Shown here piece by piece: positions 50,594-62,700 of a stretch of DNA of 64,000 nucleotides. The notes under the pieces were generated by a model. The model did not search any database. It was not told the DNA's origin and saw only the letters and a program-made list of their open reading frames with translations. The position numbers and the translations under genes were made by a program. Position 1 is the stretch's first letter; each line of letters opens with the position of its first letter. This DNA comes from Blasia pusilla (Eukaryota > Marchantiophyta > Marchantiopsida > Blasiales), in assembly GCA_050084515.1 (NCBI GenBank), contig CM114274.1, positions 29,698,001-29,762,000 of the forward strand, read 5' to 3'.

Positions 50594-53465
50594 ATAGAGA
50601 TGTGAGAGTTACATACTCAAGCGCGGGAGAATCAATCAAGCAGTGCGGCCTGTTTGAGAGGGCTTTGAGAGCCGCTTTCATAGAGAAAGACCTATCACAT
50701 GAATGAGAAGAGATGGTGAATGGAATCCACCTGGAGCGGATTTTATGAAGAGAACTAAGGAGGCCATCACTCCCCTCCAAAACCGTTAATGTAAACCCAT
50801 TCCCTTAAGCTCCGCAACGGTTGATTTAAGTCCCACTCTCCACAAAATAAGTTTCATACTCAGTGAGTAGTTCGATTCCTTCACGATCTATTGCGCACTT
50901 GCATGAGTTCAGGTCCTCTGCCTGCAGTAGAGTTTGATTTGAGTACTCTCCGGAGTCCAGAGCATGCATCGGATCGGTGATGCTCACTACACATGTCAGT
51001 CCGAGAAACTGAGTTCCCATTTGTTGGGAGCATACTCGTGACAGGGTGTTCCGTCGGTTATGGAACTGTGAGTTTCGCGCCGATCAATCTGACCAGAGTG
51101 CTTATCCGAGCACGACTCGCTCAGTGATTCTTAAGACGTGTAGAGATTGATGAATCAAGCGCGAGTTCCCTCACCGTCCGACATTTCTGGAGTGCACCGT
51201 CTCCATGTGTCTCGCGGGGGGTGGTCCGTACTAGTCCAGCTCCCGGATCCGGTCTCGTTTGGAGAGAGCTCCATGGAGGGCGCCGCTCTCCATTTCGAGG
51301 CAGACATTCATCATGAGGTCACACATTGAGACCCGTTCTACTGTATCCCGTCTCCTTTCCAGAAAGAAATCCGTCACGCATTTCTCGCCGAAGAAGGACA
51401 GTACCGACGTAGTTTTCCACAGTTTTCCATACGGATATAGGTCGAGTCGAATCATATTTCAGACGGAAATGGCCTTCAACTTGACGAATCCACATGGGAG
51501 GCAAATTTCACCGACTTTGATTTGGTGAAGCAGTGTGTATCGCGAAATCGACGGGAATCTGGAGCCATCGAAGTCACATTGGGTAAGCTGCAGTCGTCAT
51601 TTTCAGCTCCTCATTTTCAGCATTTTCGGGGTCCTCTGATGCACGAGATGAGTGGTGATAGTCACGTCAATTTGGTTTTGGTTTTGGGGTAAGCTAAGGA
51701 GTAGGTGTAGCTGCGAACAACTTCATGTTAATTCCGCCAGGTCTCATACGTGAATACTCTCAGCATACCAATTACGTCTACAACCTTCAGCAGGAGTTTG
51801 GTTCTTGGTGGGCGAAGATTACGGGATGGAGGTTCACCGTCTTAAAAGTGTATCCTGGACACGAGCCTCAAGTCGAGCACTCCTGACTGATACGGCGGCC
51901 AGCAAATGCCGGCTCACCTGGGTCCTGGACATTTGGCTCAAGATCTAATGATGGTAAATCGCACGCGTAATGATTGAGGTTTGTTTTATCGATCGTGGAC
52001 TGGACTGAACTGGACTGGACTGGATTGCAAGAGCAGGTGGCGAAGACGACTTCGTCCGATAGTTGACATGAGATCAGCAGTCATGGGCTTCCCTTTGGAC
52101 GAATTGCCATGAGATTTCATTCCATTGGATTTCCTAATACACAGGAAACCCTTTCCGCATTGAGGACCCTTCCCAACGTCGTGTGCCTAATATAGAATCG
52201 ATATCAGTGGGTCAGCTTTCTCTAAGTCCATAGCTCGATCGTTTCACGATTACAGTCGAAGCTTCTAGGTCGAGCTGGACTCTCCAAGAAGGAATTTGTT
52301 TCTTCCAGTCATTAACTCGTGTACTTGATACACTGTCAAGTACCAAAGTCACCTCTATCGAACACGAGTCAGGCCCTGGATTATGAGAAATCAGCAATGC
52401 CAAGTAAGAACGTCGTGAAGTGCACAGGGCTGCCAAGGAAAAGGTGATTTTTGCGGTTTCGTAAATGCAGGAGTGTATTTGCAATTTTTCTTTTGCAAGT
52501 GTGGGGAGTTACTGTAGAAGGTGAATGGGTATGGGCATGGTTTTTGAATCGATACGCACGTCTCGTGGATCTCGAAGCGCTAATTCAGGTGGAAAGTCAT
52601 TAGAGCTGTGAGCTTGACTCATGGAGTGTGTGTCCGCGTGCTTCTCCCACAGGCGAGGAGCACGATCGCAACCTCAGATTACGTTCATATAAATGACTTT
52701 TTCTTCAATTTGAATGTATGCCACCGGTGAGGTTGAATGCGGCCAACAGATTACGACATGTGAATCTGCCCACCCGCCCGCCTTCCCACGCTTGGGGAGA
52801 ATCTGAAACTGACTGCGACCAGGCATGAATAATATAAGAGATTTCTCTCAAGTGAAAGTGACTCGGTGCACACGCTTCCATTCATTCACTCTTGGGCAAA
52901 TCTAGCTTTTCTAGAGTCGAAGAGGCAAAAGTGATCCGAATGCGACATCAGAGAACATGAGAAGAGTGAGAACCTCGGTGAATTGCTGGAGTATTCGGAC
53001 GAGTAGCAGATTCACAGGAACCCGACCCCCATGTGAGAGGGCGGGGAGGGAGGCAGAGAAGGAAGGAGGTAAGATAATCGTCGGAAATGCTGCTGCCGCT
53101 GATATCCTTGTCCATCTACTATTCCTTCAAACGCAAGGAAACGTCATTGGGATCTTTCCTCAAATCAGAAGCTCTAGGAATCGGAGTTGTCTTATCAGTG
53201 CCTGTCAGCTCATTGGGCATGACAACGATTCGGGAGGATAACAGGAGACACACGTAGCAGCAAGAAATCGGTGGTTTACAGTATCATGATAGTCACTTCA
53301 AAGGTTGATAATCTAGCTATGCCTTGGTCCAAAGTCATGTCGAAAGGCAACTAGGATAAAGGAAACGTGGATCATCTCGTCACTATCGGCGCTCCGGAAA
53401 CGCGGGATGGTGAAGGTGACTTAGCTATGACAATGCACTCTGACCAGATTGAGCTGTGCACAAGA
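50594..53465. other. Non-repetitive DNA, no gene identified
   Basis: Balanced composition, like the first genic island, with scattered frames of 60-94 residues (for example 52957-53241 plus and 52212-52484 minus), none recognisable. A short actgg repeat (about 52005-52025) is present. Much of this may be promoter, UTR or intron sequence. Confidence 0.4.
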
Positions 53466-53469
53466 GAAC

Positions 53470-53490
53470 CAATCCACCTTTAGCTATATA
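53470..53490 (+). promoter_or_regulatory. CCAAT and TATA motifs upstream of the S-protein homologue
   Basis: accaatcc at about 53469-53476 and agctatatag at 53481-53490 lie about 600 bp before the start codon at 54093. If used, they imply a long 5' leader or a leader intron. Weak motif evidence only. Confidence 0.3.
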
Positions 53491-54092
53491 GTCTTTCATA
53501 TGCTCGTCTCCCTGTGCGTGGGAAATTCCGTGCATGCTGTGGGTGGGGATCGAAATTCACAACTCCGCTCAATGTTTTCTCTGCGTATTCGGCAGGAGCG
53601 GGCAACAAGTGGATCTGTGGGTATTGACTCAGTCTGAGCGGGTGTCGGGAGGGTTTCTTCGAATCCCTTTCCGTGTGACGAGAAATTCGTTCTATTCAAT
53701 TCCAAAGCGTAAGATTTCGGATCCGCATCACTCGTTTCGATAAATCTAGAGAAAATTCAATTTTGGAGGTTGTGCAGTTATTTCCCGTTCTCGTGTTCTT
53801 TTCCTCTGGTTTTCTATATTGACTGGCTTGTCTGGATTAACTCGAGCGCTTGCTTTGGAACTTGGCGGTCGAATTTCTGCATCTTGGATTCGAACCATCC
53901 TTTCCAAACAGGTCGATGGTTTCTTCCACTGGGATCCCAGATCACCCGTCCGGATAAGTCAAAACTCGGACTCGCTCGTGCTCTTCTTCGTTGAGTTTCC
54001 TGCAGCCTTCCACACACAAACTGCGATCAGACGTTTGGGAATTCATCCCTCTTAACTAGTAGATTTTCTGCTGCAGAATCAGAACGGAAACC

Positions 54093-54557
54093 ATGGCAGC
54101 GTTCAGATGCGTGGTGAATCTCTCGGTAACCGTCTTGGTTCTCAGCACGGTTCTACTACAGACTGTGAGCGTAGCCCAAGCTGCCAAACATCCAGGTGTG
54201 ACAGTTCTGAATAGCGTTGGTGGAGACCTCCAACTGCATTGCAAATCCCATGATGATGATCTCGGACAACACAACCTCCACAATACAGAGATGTATCATT
54301 TCGATGTCCACCCAAACGTGTTCGGTTCTACCAAATTCAACTGCGAATTTTCATGGAATAGTCGCCATGCTGAATTCCCTGTGTGGGGTAGTATGGTTGT
54401 CCCCGTGTACTTAATCAGCGTCGCCGCCTGGAAGGTGCAGCCGGATGGATTTTGGTACTACTACACGCCTACGAATGTATGGCAGAACAGATACCAATGG
54501 TCACCAGATCCTACCGCTGCAATCGCAAATCAGGTAACAAACTTTTCTTTGAGTTGA
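54093..54557 (+). CDS. Self-incompatibility S1-family secreted protein (S-protein homologue)
   Basis: 154 residues. A signal peptide is clear (hydrophobic residues 8-26, Ala-rich end near 31), so the protein is secreted. The mature part has the S1/SPH signature: Val-Thr-Val-Leu-Asn near 36, Leu-Gln-Leu-His-Cys-Lys-Ser-His-Asp-Asp-Asp-Leu-Gly at 46-58, Phe-Asp-Val-His at 70-73, and Phe-Gly-Ser-Thr-Lys-Phe-Asn-Cys-Glu-Phe at 77-86. In poppy, S1 proteins are pollen-incompatibility ligands; most homologues are of unknown role. C50 and C84 are present, but the second Cys pair typical of the family near the C-terminus is absent. A good splice donor (CAG|GTAACA) lies at 54533/54534, so the true C-terminus may be in a later exon. 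Otherwise the frame ends at the stop at 54557. Confidence 0.85.
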   Translation: MAAFRCVVNLSVTVLVLSTVLLQTVSVAQAAKHPGVTVLNSVGGDLQLHCKSHDDDLGQHNLHNTEMYHFDVHPNVFGSTKFNCEFSWNSRHAEFPVWGSMVVPVYLISVAAWKVQPDGFWYYYTPTNVWQNRYQWSPDPTAAIANQVTNFSLS

Positions 54558-56849
54558 AATCCTACCTTATACTCTGCTCTGAAGTCGGGCCATGTTCGTT
54601 ACTACATGATTGGTGCGAAGACATTACTGGTAGCTATAATGGTGTTGAGGTGCAGACCTCTGTGCAAATGTTCTAAACTGCCAAGAACTGAAAGCCCTAC
54701 TGATGCCGTGCAGACAAATGAGGAATTAAGCGGCTAAGACACGAGTATTGTGCAACGAACGCAGGCAGCTGCCGAAGTGGGGCGATGTCCATGAATTAGA
54801 TCAAACGACTTTAGATGCAATACGATGTTAGTGCTTTGCTAACAGAACTATGGATATGCCTGTGCAAGCCAGGATACTATTTGACTACTACCACCTCGAT
54901 CTTTTGAGTAAAAAAATTCTAGATCATGTCAGCTTCGAGTTTCCCCTTCTGTTAACCATCGCCTGGAAAGACAGCATCTCTTTCATAGAAGTGGATTCTT
55001 TCCAGGGAAAAAATGATTTGCGTACTTCGAGGATGGTTTAAAAAATTAAATTTAGAGCACCGCTTCATGTTCAGGTAGTATCCTGGTTTGCCAATGAAGT
55101 CAGATTGTCTGGATAATGTTTATCGAATACCAATGATGCAAACAGAATAAAAAGGACCGATTTGTTGTACCAACGGGGAGTGGCAGGTCACTTGACACAG
55201 CAACATCACAAAATAACAGAGGTCTGTCAGGTACAGAGGACAATCCCTTCCTCAAACGGAAGAGTTGAAAGCAAAATCTGTTAGTCCTGTTCTAGAAAGG
55301 TTTTGATGTAGACAGTCAGTCGGATTTGAAGACTGGTCTGTTAGACCGGTTTCTAGTCCGGTTCTCAATTCGTCGTCACGACTGCAATCAAGCCTTCGTT
55401 GGTGCGCAGACTCTTTGGAATGAATAGATCGTCCTAGCGGGCTAGCATGTGAACGAAAGAAATCTGCCATCCTGCCTGTCCCAGAGCCCCCTCAAGAGCT
55501 TCCAATGAGGCAGAGGTTGCACTCCTAAATGAATTTCATGACAGTAATATTCCTTCTCGGTAGTTCTCTCTCGCAGTGAAATCCAGGGATCCGGTGGTTT
55601 TGGCAGTCTCAAGGATACACTTAGAAGGAAAAATAATTGCATGGTCGTTACTATCATCTGCTCCTATTCACCCACTAATCTCGTAGGCCTTTCTTGTTAG
55701 CAGGATTTCCAAGTGCACCGATATCAGAGCCGAGCGTAGGAATTTCTCCATCGTTTCCGTTTAGGTGTAAACTAGCTTTCTATGAAACCTCAGTCGAAAC
55801 GCCAGAGCTGTGGTCTCGAATTTCATAAAATTTCCTCTTTCCAAGTGCGAGGTGCTTGGGAATAGGTCTACATATATCTTTCCAGTAAGTATCTCCACCT
55901 CGGTTGGGCTTTGGTTTGATCTATTTGCGAGCTTCTCGCACTTTGTGCAAGGAAAATATGACTCTGGAAACTTGAGAGAGCAATGGATCGGACGCACTAC
56001 TACTGAAGAAGTGTTCAAGAAAAAGGAAAAGAATTCCTCTCATCTCAAACGGCGGAATGACAAGAATCGATGTTGATGTTTTCCACGAAAAGTCCTGGGC
56101 ATCCTCTTAGATTGCCGTGCTCTCAGGGAAATCCAGATAGGGATTTACTGAACGAGAGCAGAATCCTACCACAAAGAATTCAGAGGTGACCCTATCGAAT
56201 CCCCGTGCAACTACGAAAACTAGTCTTCACAAGAATAAGCAAATTGTTTTGAGTGAATTTCTCCTGTCTCACATTGAGTGCATGCGCCAGCAACAGGAGG
56301 TTAAGTTTACCGTAAATTGATTCCGTTCTCACATCACATCACCTCCACAAGCACCAAATCCGTAGGACATCCGCCTCTCGATCTGACTGTCCATAGCCAC
56401 AAACTTGAGCTTAACCTCGCATGATTTCCCAAGTCTAGCACCTCTTTTCTTGCGGTCTCTTTGGATTATCGTTGCGTGGTGAACTTCTTTCCGGAAACTG
56501 ACTTAACTTCATGTAGAAGATCATGAGACGGATGCGATTCACTCCGTGGCCATAGCTGCGCTGATTCGTTTCACATTGCTTGTATTCCACTCAGTTCCCG
56601 ATTCATCACGCCATGGGTGAGGGTTTGTTCGCCGTCGACATAAGTGCGTTGGTTGCGTTCCTAACCATTTTCATGCCACGTCATCTTTTAATTTAGATGA
56701 TGATGGTAATTAAAAGAGAATGGGATTAAAAGAAATTTCCATGGGTCTTCAAAGGATTAATTGGTGTTGACACGTGTTACTTTAAGAGGGGGAGTTAAAT
56801 TAAAGGGAGCCAATAAGAGATGAGGTATTTTTAAATTTGAAGATCACTT
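54558..56849. other. Non-repetitive DNA, no gene identified
   Basis: Sequence like the preceding genic island. It may include a downstream exon and the 3' UTR of the S-protein homologue. Frames at 55252-55657 (minus) and 55810-56076 (plus) have no family features. From about 56,650 the DNA becomes AT-rich. Confidence 0.4.
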
Positions 56850-56967
56850 GTGCTATGCACTTCAAGGGCACTAACTACTTTATATTATACTAGTTTATAT
56901 AAATATGTTATAAAAATGACTAGTTCGACGACATACGCACTACGTAGTCGGTCCCCACAGAACTGGA

Positions 56968-57588
56968 TTGAATTGGATCACAACATTGCGCTATGGTGGA
57001 GTTCAGGGAGGGTGGGAGAAACTGCCCTTCAGGGGTTCGCTGACACTACACGACAATCATTTTATGGTGGAGGCATCGAATGTTGTAGTCTCACATGTTA
57101 CACAACAAGGCTTGGGGAAAGCCATCGTTGTGAAGGGAAATGTTGGTGTGGTTGGAGACGTGAGGGCGTTCTTTCATGCGACTGAGGAAGCGTTCGGACA
57201 AGTGAACGCCATGGTGGCGTTGGTAGGTGTGATGCTCAACAATTATCCCAAGATTGCAGACACTAGAAAGGATGAGTGGGATCGCATGTTCACCACCCAC
57301 ACGAAAGGACTTGTCTGCAAGGAAGCTCAGAAGAGGTTACGTGTCCGAGGACAGATTTTGACTTGCAGCTCCTCTCTTGTGGCCACTTTGATGCCTTGCT
57401 ATGCTGCCAAGGCTGCATGTCGTGAAGGCTTGTTCCCAGCAGAGGTTTCAATGTCCATGTGTCGTAACTTGAAGGAAGAGAGAGAGAGAGAGAGAGAGAG
57501 AGGAATTCAAGAGACGCATTCTCACCATTGGTCAATTGATAAAGCAATTAAGGTGCATGAGCTCCTGGCCATAGTTGCAGATTCATAA
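56968..57588 (+). pseudogene. Short-chain dehydrogenase/reductase (SDR) remnant
   Basis: Residues 48-150 follow the SDR pattern. A Gly-Lys-Ala-Ile-Val-Val-Lys-Gly-Asn-Val strand corresponds to the one before the Asp-Val site. Then come Ala-Thr-Glu-Glu-Ala-Phe-Gly-Gln-Val-Asn and Val-Ala-Leu-Val-Gly-Val-Met, where Asn-Asn-Ala-Gly is expected, followed by His-Thr-Lys-Gly, Ile-Leu-Thr-Cys-Ser-Ser-Ser and Cys-Tyr-Ala-Ala-Lys-Ala-Ala. The N-terminal nucleotide-binding Gly-x-x-x-Gly-x-Gly is absent. The catalytic Tyr-x-x-x-Lys has lost a residue (Tyr-Ala-Ala-Lys). The reading frame then runs into an (AG)n microsatellite. It is a captured or decayed gene fragment, not a working enzyme. Confidence 0.72.
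57477..57502. repeat. (AG)13 microsatellite
   Basis: Thirteen AG units inside the end of the SDR-like frame, where they encode Glu-Arg repeats. Confidence 0.95.
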
Positions 57589-58350
57589 CACACTTTTCGA
57601 TAAGGCTATAGATTCGGAACATAATTGCACGCAGTTGCAAATTCTTCCTCCTTTGCTAATGGTGGTTGCCTAGCCCACATACAAGCCTCCACTTCCTTCT
57701 CCAAAGTAGGAAGTGAAGAGCAGATAAAAACCGTTTATTTGCACTCAAAAAAACTCGAATGTATGTGGGTAGGTAAAAGGTGTCTACAGGTAACAAGATG
57801 AGACTCCCTCAAATTTTGCATCGACACATGTCCCAACAGAACTCCTCAAAATGAAATCGTGTACAATCAAACGGGGCATGACTTAAGATCTGAGTTAAAA
57901 TGGAATACAATCAAACAAGGCACGACTTAAGATTTGAATGTTACAGAAAGTAGCCAGAAGAAAAAATGGTGTTGGGTCCTTTCAGCGAAATTTTTTTTAT
58001 GGATGGCTTCACTTCTTATAATGTAAATTTTACAAATTTCCTTGTTCCTTTCTACAATTATAATTACAATTACACTAGTTATTTTTGTCACTAAAATGCA
58101 TAAGCATTTCATTGGATCCTGGATTTGAAACTTATCCTAAATTACGCCACCTTAGACAAGTGTCGTGATGGAGGTATTTGTTAATATATGTGAAGAAGTT
58201 AGGAAGAGTTCTCAAGGCATCCTTAATCTATATTAGAATAAAAATATTCTTATTTAGATTTAAAAATTCATTTCAAAATCTCGAATAGGGAGATGTAACA
58301 TATATTTATTGTTGAGAACCCATTACTAATAATAATATAAATTAGTAGGT
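57589..58350. other. No gene recognised
   Basis: AT-rich. A short repeat (gaatacaatcaaacaaggcacgacttaagat and a variant) lies at about 57858-57932. Confidence 0.4.
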
Positions 58351-58351
58351 T

Positions 58352-58600
58352 GATATCAAATCACTCATCATTAGTGATTTGATATCTAGTTGACCCCAAT
58401 TTTACTGTCAACTCCAAGCTGACCCTAATTTGAAAATCCTCTAATATTTTCTCTAAATTATTGAGGACACATAGGAATAGTATTGGTGTGATAAGTGATT
58501 TGATATCTAGTCTACTCCAAATTTACTTTGAACTCTAAGCTAACCCTAATTTGAATATCCTTAAATATTTACTCTAAATTCTTTAGGACACGTGAAGATG
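58352..58600. repeat. Palindrome plus 121-bp tandem duplication
   Basis: gatatcaaatcact (58352-58365) pairs perfectly with agtgatttgatatc (58373-58386) across 7 nt. The segment starting agtgatttgatatctagt at 58373 recurs at 58494, a 121-bp period, with the same order of phrases (ccaattttact, tgaccctaatttga, tctaaatt.tt.aggaca). Confidence 0.88.
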
Positions 58601-58616
58601 TGAATGGCTAAAAATG

Positions 58617-58680
58617 CCACATGTTAGTAGGAGAGGAGTTTGAAAATCGAAGAGGCACTCTACAATAGTAATATAGATTA
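58617..58680. repeat. Dispersed short repeat (MITE-like), copy 2
   Basis: Matches 28249-28315. It follows directly after the tandem duplication. Confidence 0.5.
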
Positions 58681-59433
58681 GTGAATGTTCATTTTTCCAA
58701 AACACACAAAAGGCTGACTGAAAGCATTTAATGTTGCACGTATGGTTGGATTGAAGAGGCAGCAAGATCCGGACAGATGATAAAAAATATCTAAAAAAAT
58801 TAATATGAAAATCTTGTACTTAGCAATAGAAACTAGTGCTAGCTAGGCTAGAGGTGTCGATCATGGAGTGCATACGGAGTGGACCAAGATTGAATGCTCC
58901 CATCTCTCAAGTTTTGATTCCTTAAGAAGCTAGAGTATCAACTTCTTATCGCTTTCATCACTATATTATCTTACATTTTTATTTTGATGGGAAGTATTTT
59001 TAAGTTTACAAATTGATTTTCAAAAAAGTATGGCTTTGATCTCGCAACAACTTGATTTTGACTTGAAATTTTTTACTCACTCACAATTTTCATACTCTCC
59101 ATTGTAAGTTAAAGGCAATTAAAATCAAATTCTTCAACTAAAATTTTCTTCCAAACCCCCTTCAATATTCATATAAACAATAAATGTTATCAATTTTCAA
59201 TAATATCTCCTAATGTGATCTGATGCGACGAGCCAAATGGAATTTTAAGACGGGAATGGATGTTGTGGTGATAGTAAGGTTTGTAAAACAATGCCTAGAT
59301 TCCTATGGGAATCTAGGCATTTTTTTATTGCAAGCTAGTAAAATGTATATTATTAAATACATATCACACTACTATTTGCTTTATCTTATCATTAACTTTG
59401 TATGATTGTCATGTGAAAAACATGTTGAGTTTG
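58681..59433. other. AT-rich DNA with one hairpin
   Basis: No gene. aatgcctagattcc (59291-59304) pairs perfectly with ggaatctaggcatt (59309-59322) across 4 nt and is followed by a T run. A similar layout ends transcripts in bacteria, but in plant nuclear DNA it is more likely a small foldback. Confidence 0.6.
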
Positions 59434-59760
59434 TTATGCCCAAACACATCGCTATACAAGATACATCGATGTCATCCACTGCAAACACAAATGTGCAAGA
59501 TACCTAATCCATACTTACTCTGACCGCCGAGACATTCGTGTATCAAAATATCTCCAATAAATCAAAATCACTCAAAAGCTCTCTCGTAAAAACTTTGTCT
59601 CCCTCTCATGTCAAACCAAACCCACTCTCCTAATAAGAGGCTTAAGTTACTCACAAGATAAGAAGGTTCGCCTTATGCAAAGAGGTTCAATAAAGAGAGA
59701 GTGGAAATACCCTTGGAAATACTCTCCAAACTATACTTGAAATACTATACCCTAAAATTT
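59434..59760 (-). repeat. LTR-like repeat, copy A
   Basis: Starts with tgcccaaacacatcgctatacaagatacatcg, like the tails of the Gypsy LTRs (catatcgctacacaacatacatcg). It then shares phrase order (aaatatctccaat, ctctcatgtcaaaccaaac, ggcttaagttactcacaag, agaggttcaa.aaagagag) with 63296-63600. It is probably an LTR of a diverged Gypsy element on the minus strand. Sequence at about 61,050-61,120 (cttacttgagttgacatccttgtcaac) resembles the end of a Gypsy internal region. Confidence 0.45.
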
Positions 59761-59821
59761 CTCCCTACAATTTTAAATGAGGGTATTTCTATTCGATAGA
59801 ATTTTTAAGTATAGTTTGGAG
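59724..59821. repeat. 15-bp inverted repeat inside LTR-like repeat
   Basis: ctccaaactatactt (59724-59738) and aagtatagtttggag (59807-59821) are exact reverse complements, separated by 68 nt. Confidence 0.8.
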
Positions 59822-61985
59822 GAAAAATTATATAGTATTTTGGAGAAAAAGAGGAAGGATAATAGGAGAATGGTGGAATGAGAAAGTGGTTTTCTTTTCT
59901 AAATTTTTTCAAATTTTAAGCTTAGTTGGGAAAGAAATTTAAAATATTTTTTTTTTAAAACACATTTACTGAATCAAAATAAGTAGAGGAATCAAGAAAA
60001 TGGTGGGAAAATTATGTTTTTTTCAAAACATAAAAGTGCTTGTCTTCTTTAAAGAGAGAGATGGGATTGGAAAAGAAGGATACGTCTTAGAATTCACCTC
60101 AACTTCTACTCCTCTTTACAAGCCGACGAAGAGATCCCATCCTTGAGTCCTATAAGCGTGAGATCAAAGATCCAACAGATCACATGTTCCATATGTAAGT
60201 TGGTGAAGCTGTCATGCTCTAATTGAATATGAGTCCCCTGAGGTAGAAATTGTCTCCCTATACAATCTATTCCCCAAACCTCCACCAATATTCCCTAATT
60301 GCTCATCTAAATTGGAGTGCTATCGTTAATTCCTCAAGGTGCTTCCAAAATGATTCCCTAGCTTAAACCTAAAATATGGTTCAAACACAAAACATAGTCA
60401 ACCCCTTGTTTAAGACTCAAGTGGATAAGGAGAGAGAGGATCACTCCCTATAGGTACTTTTGAGGTTCTCCATAAGAACTCCCCTTTTCCCAACATCCAC
60501 CACAAGCCCTTGATTAGAGCCCACAACCCAAACATCATCTCACGAACCCACAATTGACAGTTAGCCCCCAAGATGACTTGGCATATTTTTTCCATTTTAA
60601 CTTCCCCAAACTCTTCTTGGAGCCTTAACTTGTTATGCATCTTATGGCTAATTCTTGTCTCAATATTTGCTAGTTGGCATCTCGTGGTTGTCTTGTTAAA
60701 CCTCATGTTTTGAGACTAACTACATAGTGTCTTGGTCATTCGACTTCTCTTGAGTTCCAATCTCCTTGCTTCTTGATATTGACTTGGAACTTGGATTAAG
60801 GATTTTTCACTTATCTTTCCTTAGGCTAGTCCTTCATCCCGCAAGCAACTATCCTTCTTTCGATCTCCTTTAGTCCCAAAGAGAGCACTTATCTTGACTA
60901 GCCGTAGTCTTATAACACGTTTTGTCATCCACTCTAGCCTTGGGGCTATATAGTCTAAGTTTTGGATTTGGCTTATTCTATTCTCTCTTCCTTTTAATCG
61001 CAATCATGACACATCTCTTGATTTCTTGCTAACATGAGTACCATAAACTTAGCTTATCACAATGCTCTCCCCACTTACTTGAGTTGACATCCTTGTCAAC
61101 TTGAGTGGGTACTTAGGGGCACCAAAGGTAATCCTTTGATTAAGTTCATGTACCCATGTCCAAACTCCAAACATCCAAACCTACGCCATCTAATCTAACT
61201 TGGTGCGTTCAGTCTTTCTAAGTATATGAGACTAAGACCCCTTTTTCTAGTAATTCATGTCAATCTCAACCACCTAATCTTGATGATGCAACTAGAATAA
61301 ATCTCCACAAATTTCTATAATGCAACTAGAAGAAATGTCCAAATGATTGCTTGAAAGAATAACTTAATTTATGACCAAAATGGTTTAGTCATTAATTTCA
61401 AGGTTATGCTACTCATCTAGTCATTTTCTTATGATCCAAGTAGTTAGCCTTTAGGACATCCTTTCATCCTAAACAAATCATATCTCCTTACTTGTCTAGT
61501 ATTTTTGAGTCATGAACAATGACTTATTTCTTGAAGGGTTTCATCCTCCAATCATATAAAGTTTTTTATTTATGTTGGGATATAATTTTTTTAAGCATTC
61601 CGTTGTGGTGAAGCATAGAGTCACTATTTCACTAAGATCCTAATATTTTCCAACATAAAACATTTATATGTGGCCATATCTAGATCTATAAGAATGCCCA
61701 CGTGGCATTTAATACCACTTCAAATATTTCTATAATTTTATAATTTCTATATATTTTATAATTTACAATTAAAATATATATTTCCCTCAATAATTCCATT
61801 TGGGGGGGAAACATCCATATTTGTAGTTATTTCCCTAAAATTTCACCTGCATCTTAACATATAGATATGAGAATATTTGTAAGATTTAGTGTCTTTTAGC
61901 TAATTTGAGTGATGCGTCAATAAACTAGGAAGATCAATCATATTAATGATCATTGTCTTTGAGTAGACATATATCGAGCATTCTT
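59822..61985. other. No gene recognised; AT-rich
   Basis: Frames at 60106-60288, 60410-60706 and 60821-61003 (all minus) have no family features. Possibly LTR or internal DNA of a degraded retrotransposon. Confidence 0.4.
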
Positions 61986-61989
61986 CTTT

Positions 61990-62700
61990 GTATTTTGTTT
62001 ATCTTGAAGCATCATTGGTTCCCACCATTGGATTGAGTTGAAGCTTGGAGGAGTTTATTTTGGTAAGATACTCTATCACTTCACCGTATTAGATCTTTTA
62101 ATTTATCTATGATGAAATCGTAATTAGGAGATCATATGTAGGGTTTACAATTTTTAATTCCTTACTTAGACAATCATTTCAAGATTTTTTTTGGGGCCTT
62201 GGATTCTAAGATCAAATTTCATATTTTGACTAAGTGGCATGATTCATAAACTCCGGGTTGGAGAGAAAGGTAAAAAAAGAAGAGACAAAGAAGAAGAGGA
62301 GAACTTTAAGTGGAAATACTTCAAATACTTTTATCATTTTTACATTCATCTTGAAACATAAGATATTCCTACCATTGGATTGAACTAAAAGTTTGAGGAT
62401 TTGATGTTGGGATGGCCCTCTCCTACTTGAATGGTTCAGATCTTCTATTTACTCTTCTTTGATCAAAAAAACCAAATTTAAAGTTTATGATTGCTAATTC
62501 CCTCTTTAGATGGTGATTTTGAGATTTTCTTTTTCGTCTGGTTTTTAAGACTCAAGTATATATTGCGAAAAAGTCACATGATTTATGCTCTCCTTTTTGG
62601 AGAGAAGGATCAAAAAAGAAGGAAGAAGGAGAAAGGCGGGACTTTAAGGGAAAATAAGTCAAGTATAGTTTGCATTTTCATCTTCATCATGTGACATCAT
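61990..62700. repeat. Tandem duplication, about 348-bp period
   Basis: Phrases recur in order 345-350 bp apart: cttgaagcat..ccaccattggattgag (62003) and cttgaaacat..taccattggattgaac (62351); tttatgattcataaactcc/catgatttatgctctcc; ggagagaaagg/ggagagaagg; aactttaagtgg/gactttaaggg. A third start (catcatgtgacatcatt) is at about 62686. These are old copies with many substitutions. Confidence 0.75.

Noticed and set aside
59291-59330. Rho-independent terminator
   Set aside because: The hairpin plus T-run is real, but such terminators belong to bacteria and plastids, and nothing else here suggests plastid DNA.
60410-60706. 98-residue minus-strand frame
   Set aside because: No recognisable domain; lies in probable LTR or degraded element DNA.
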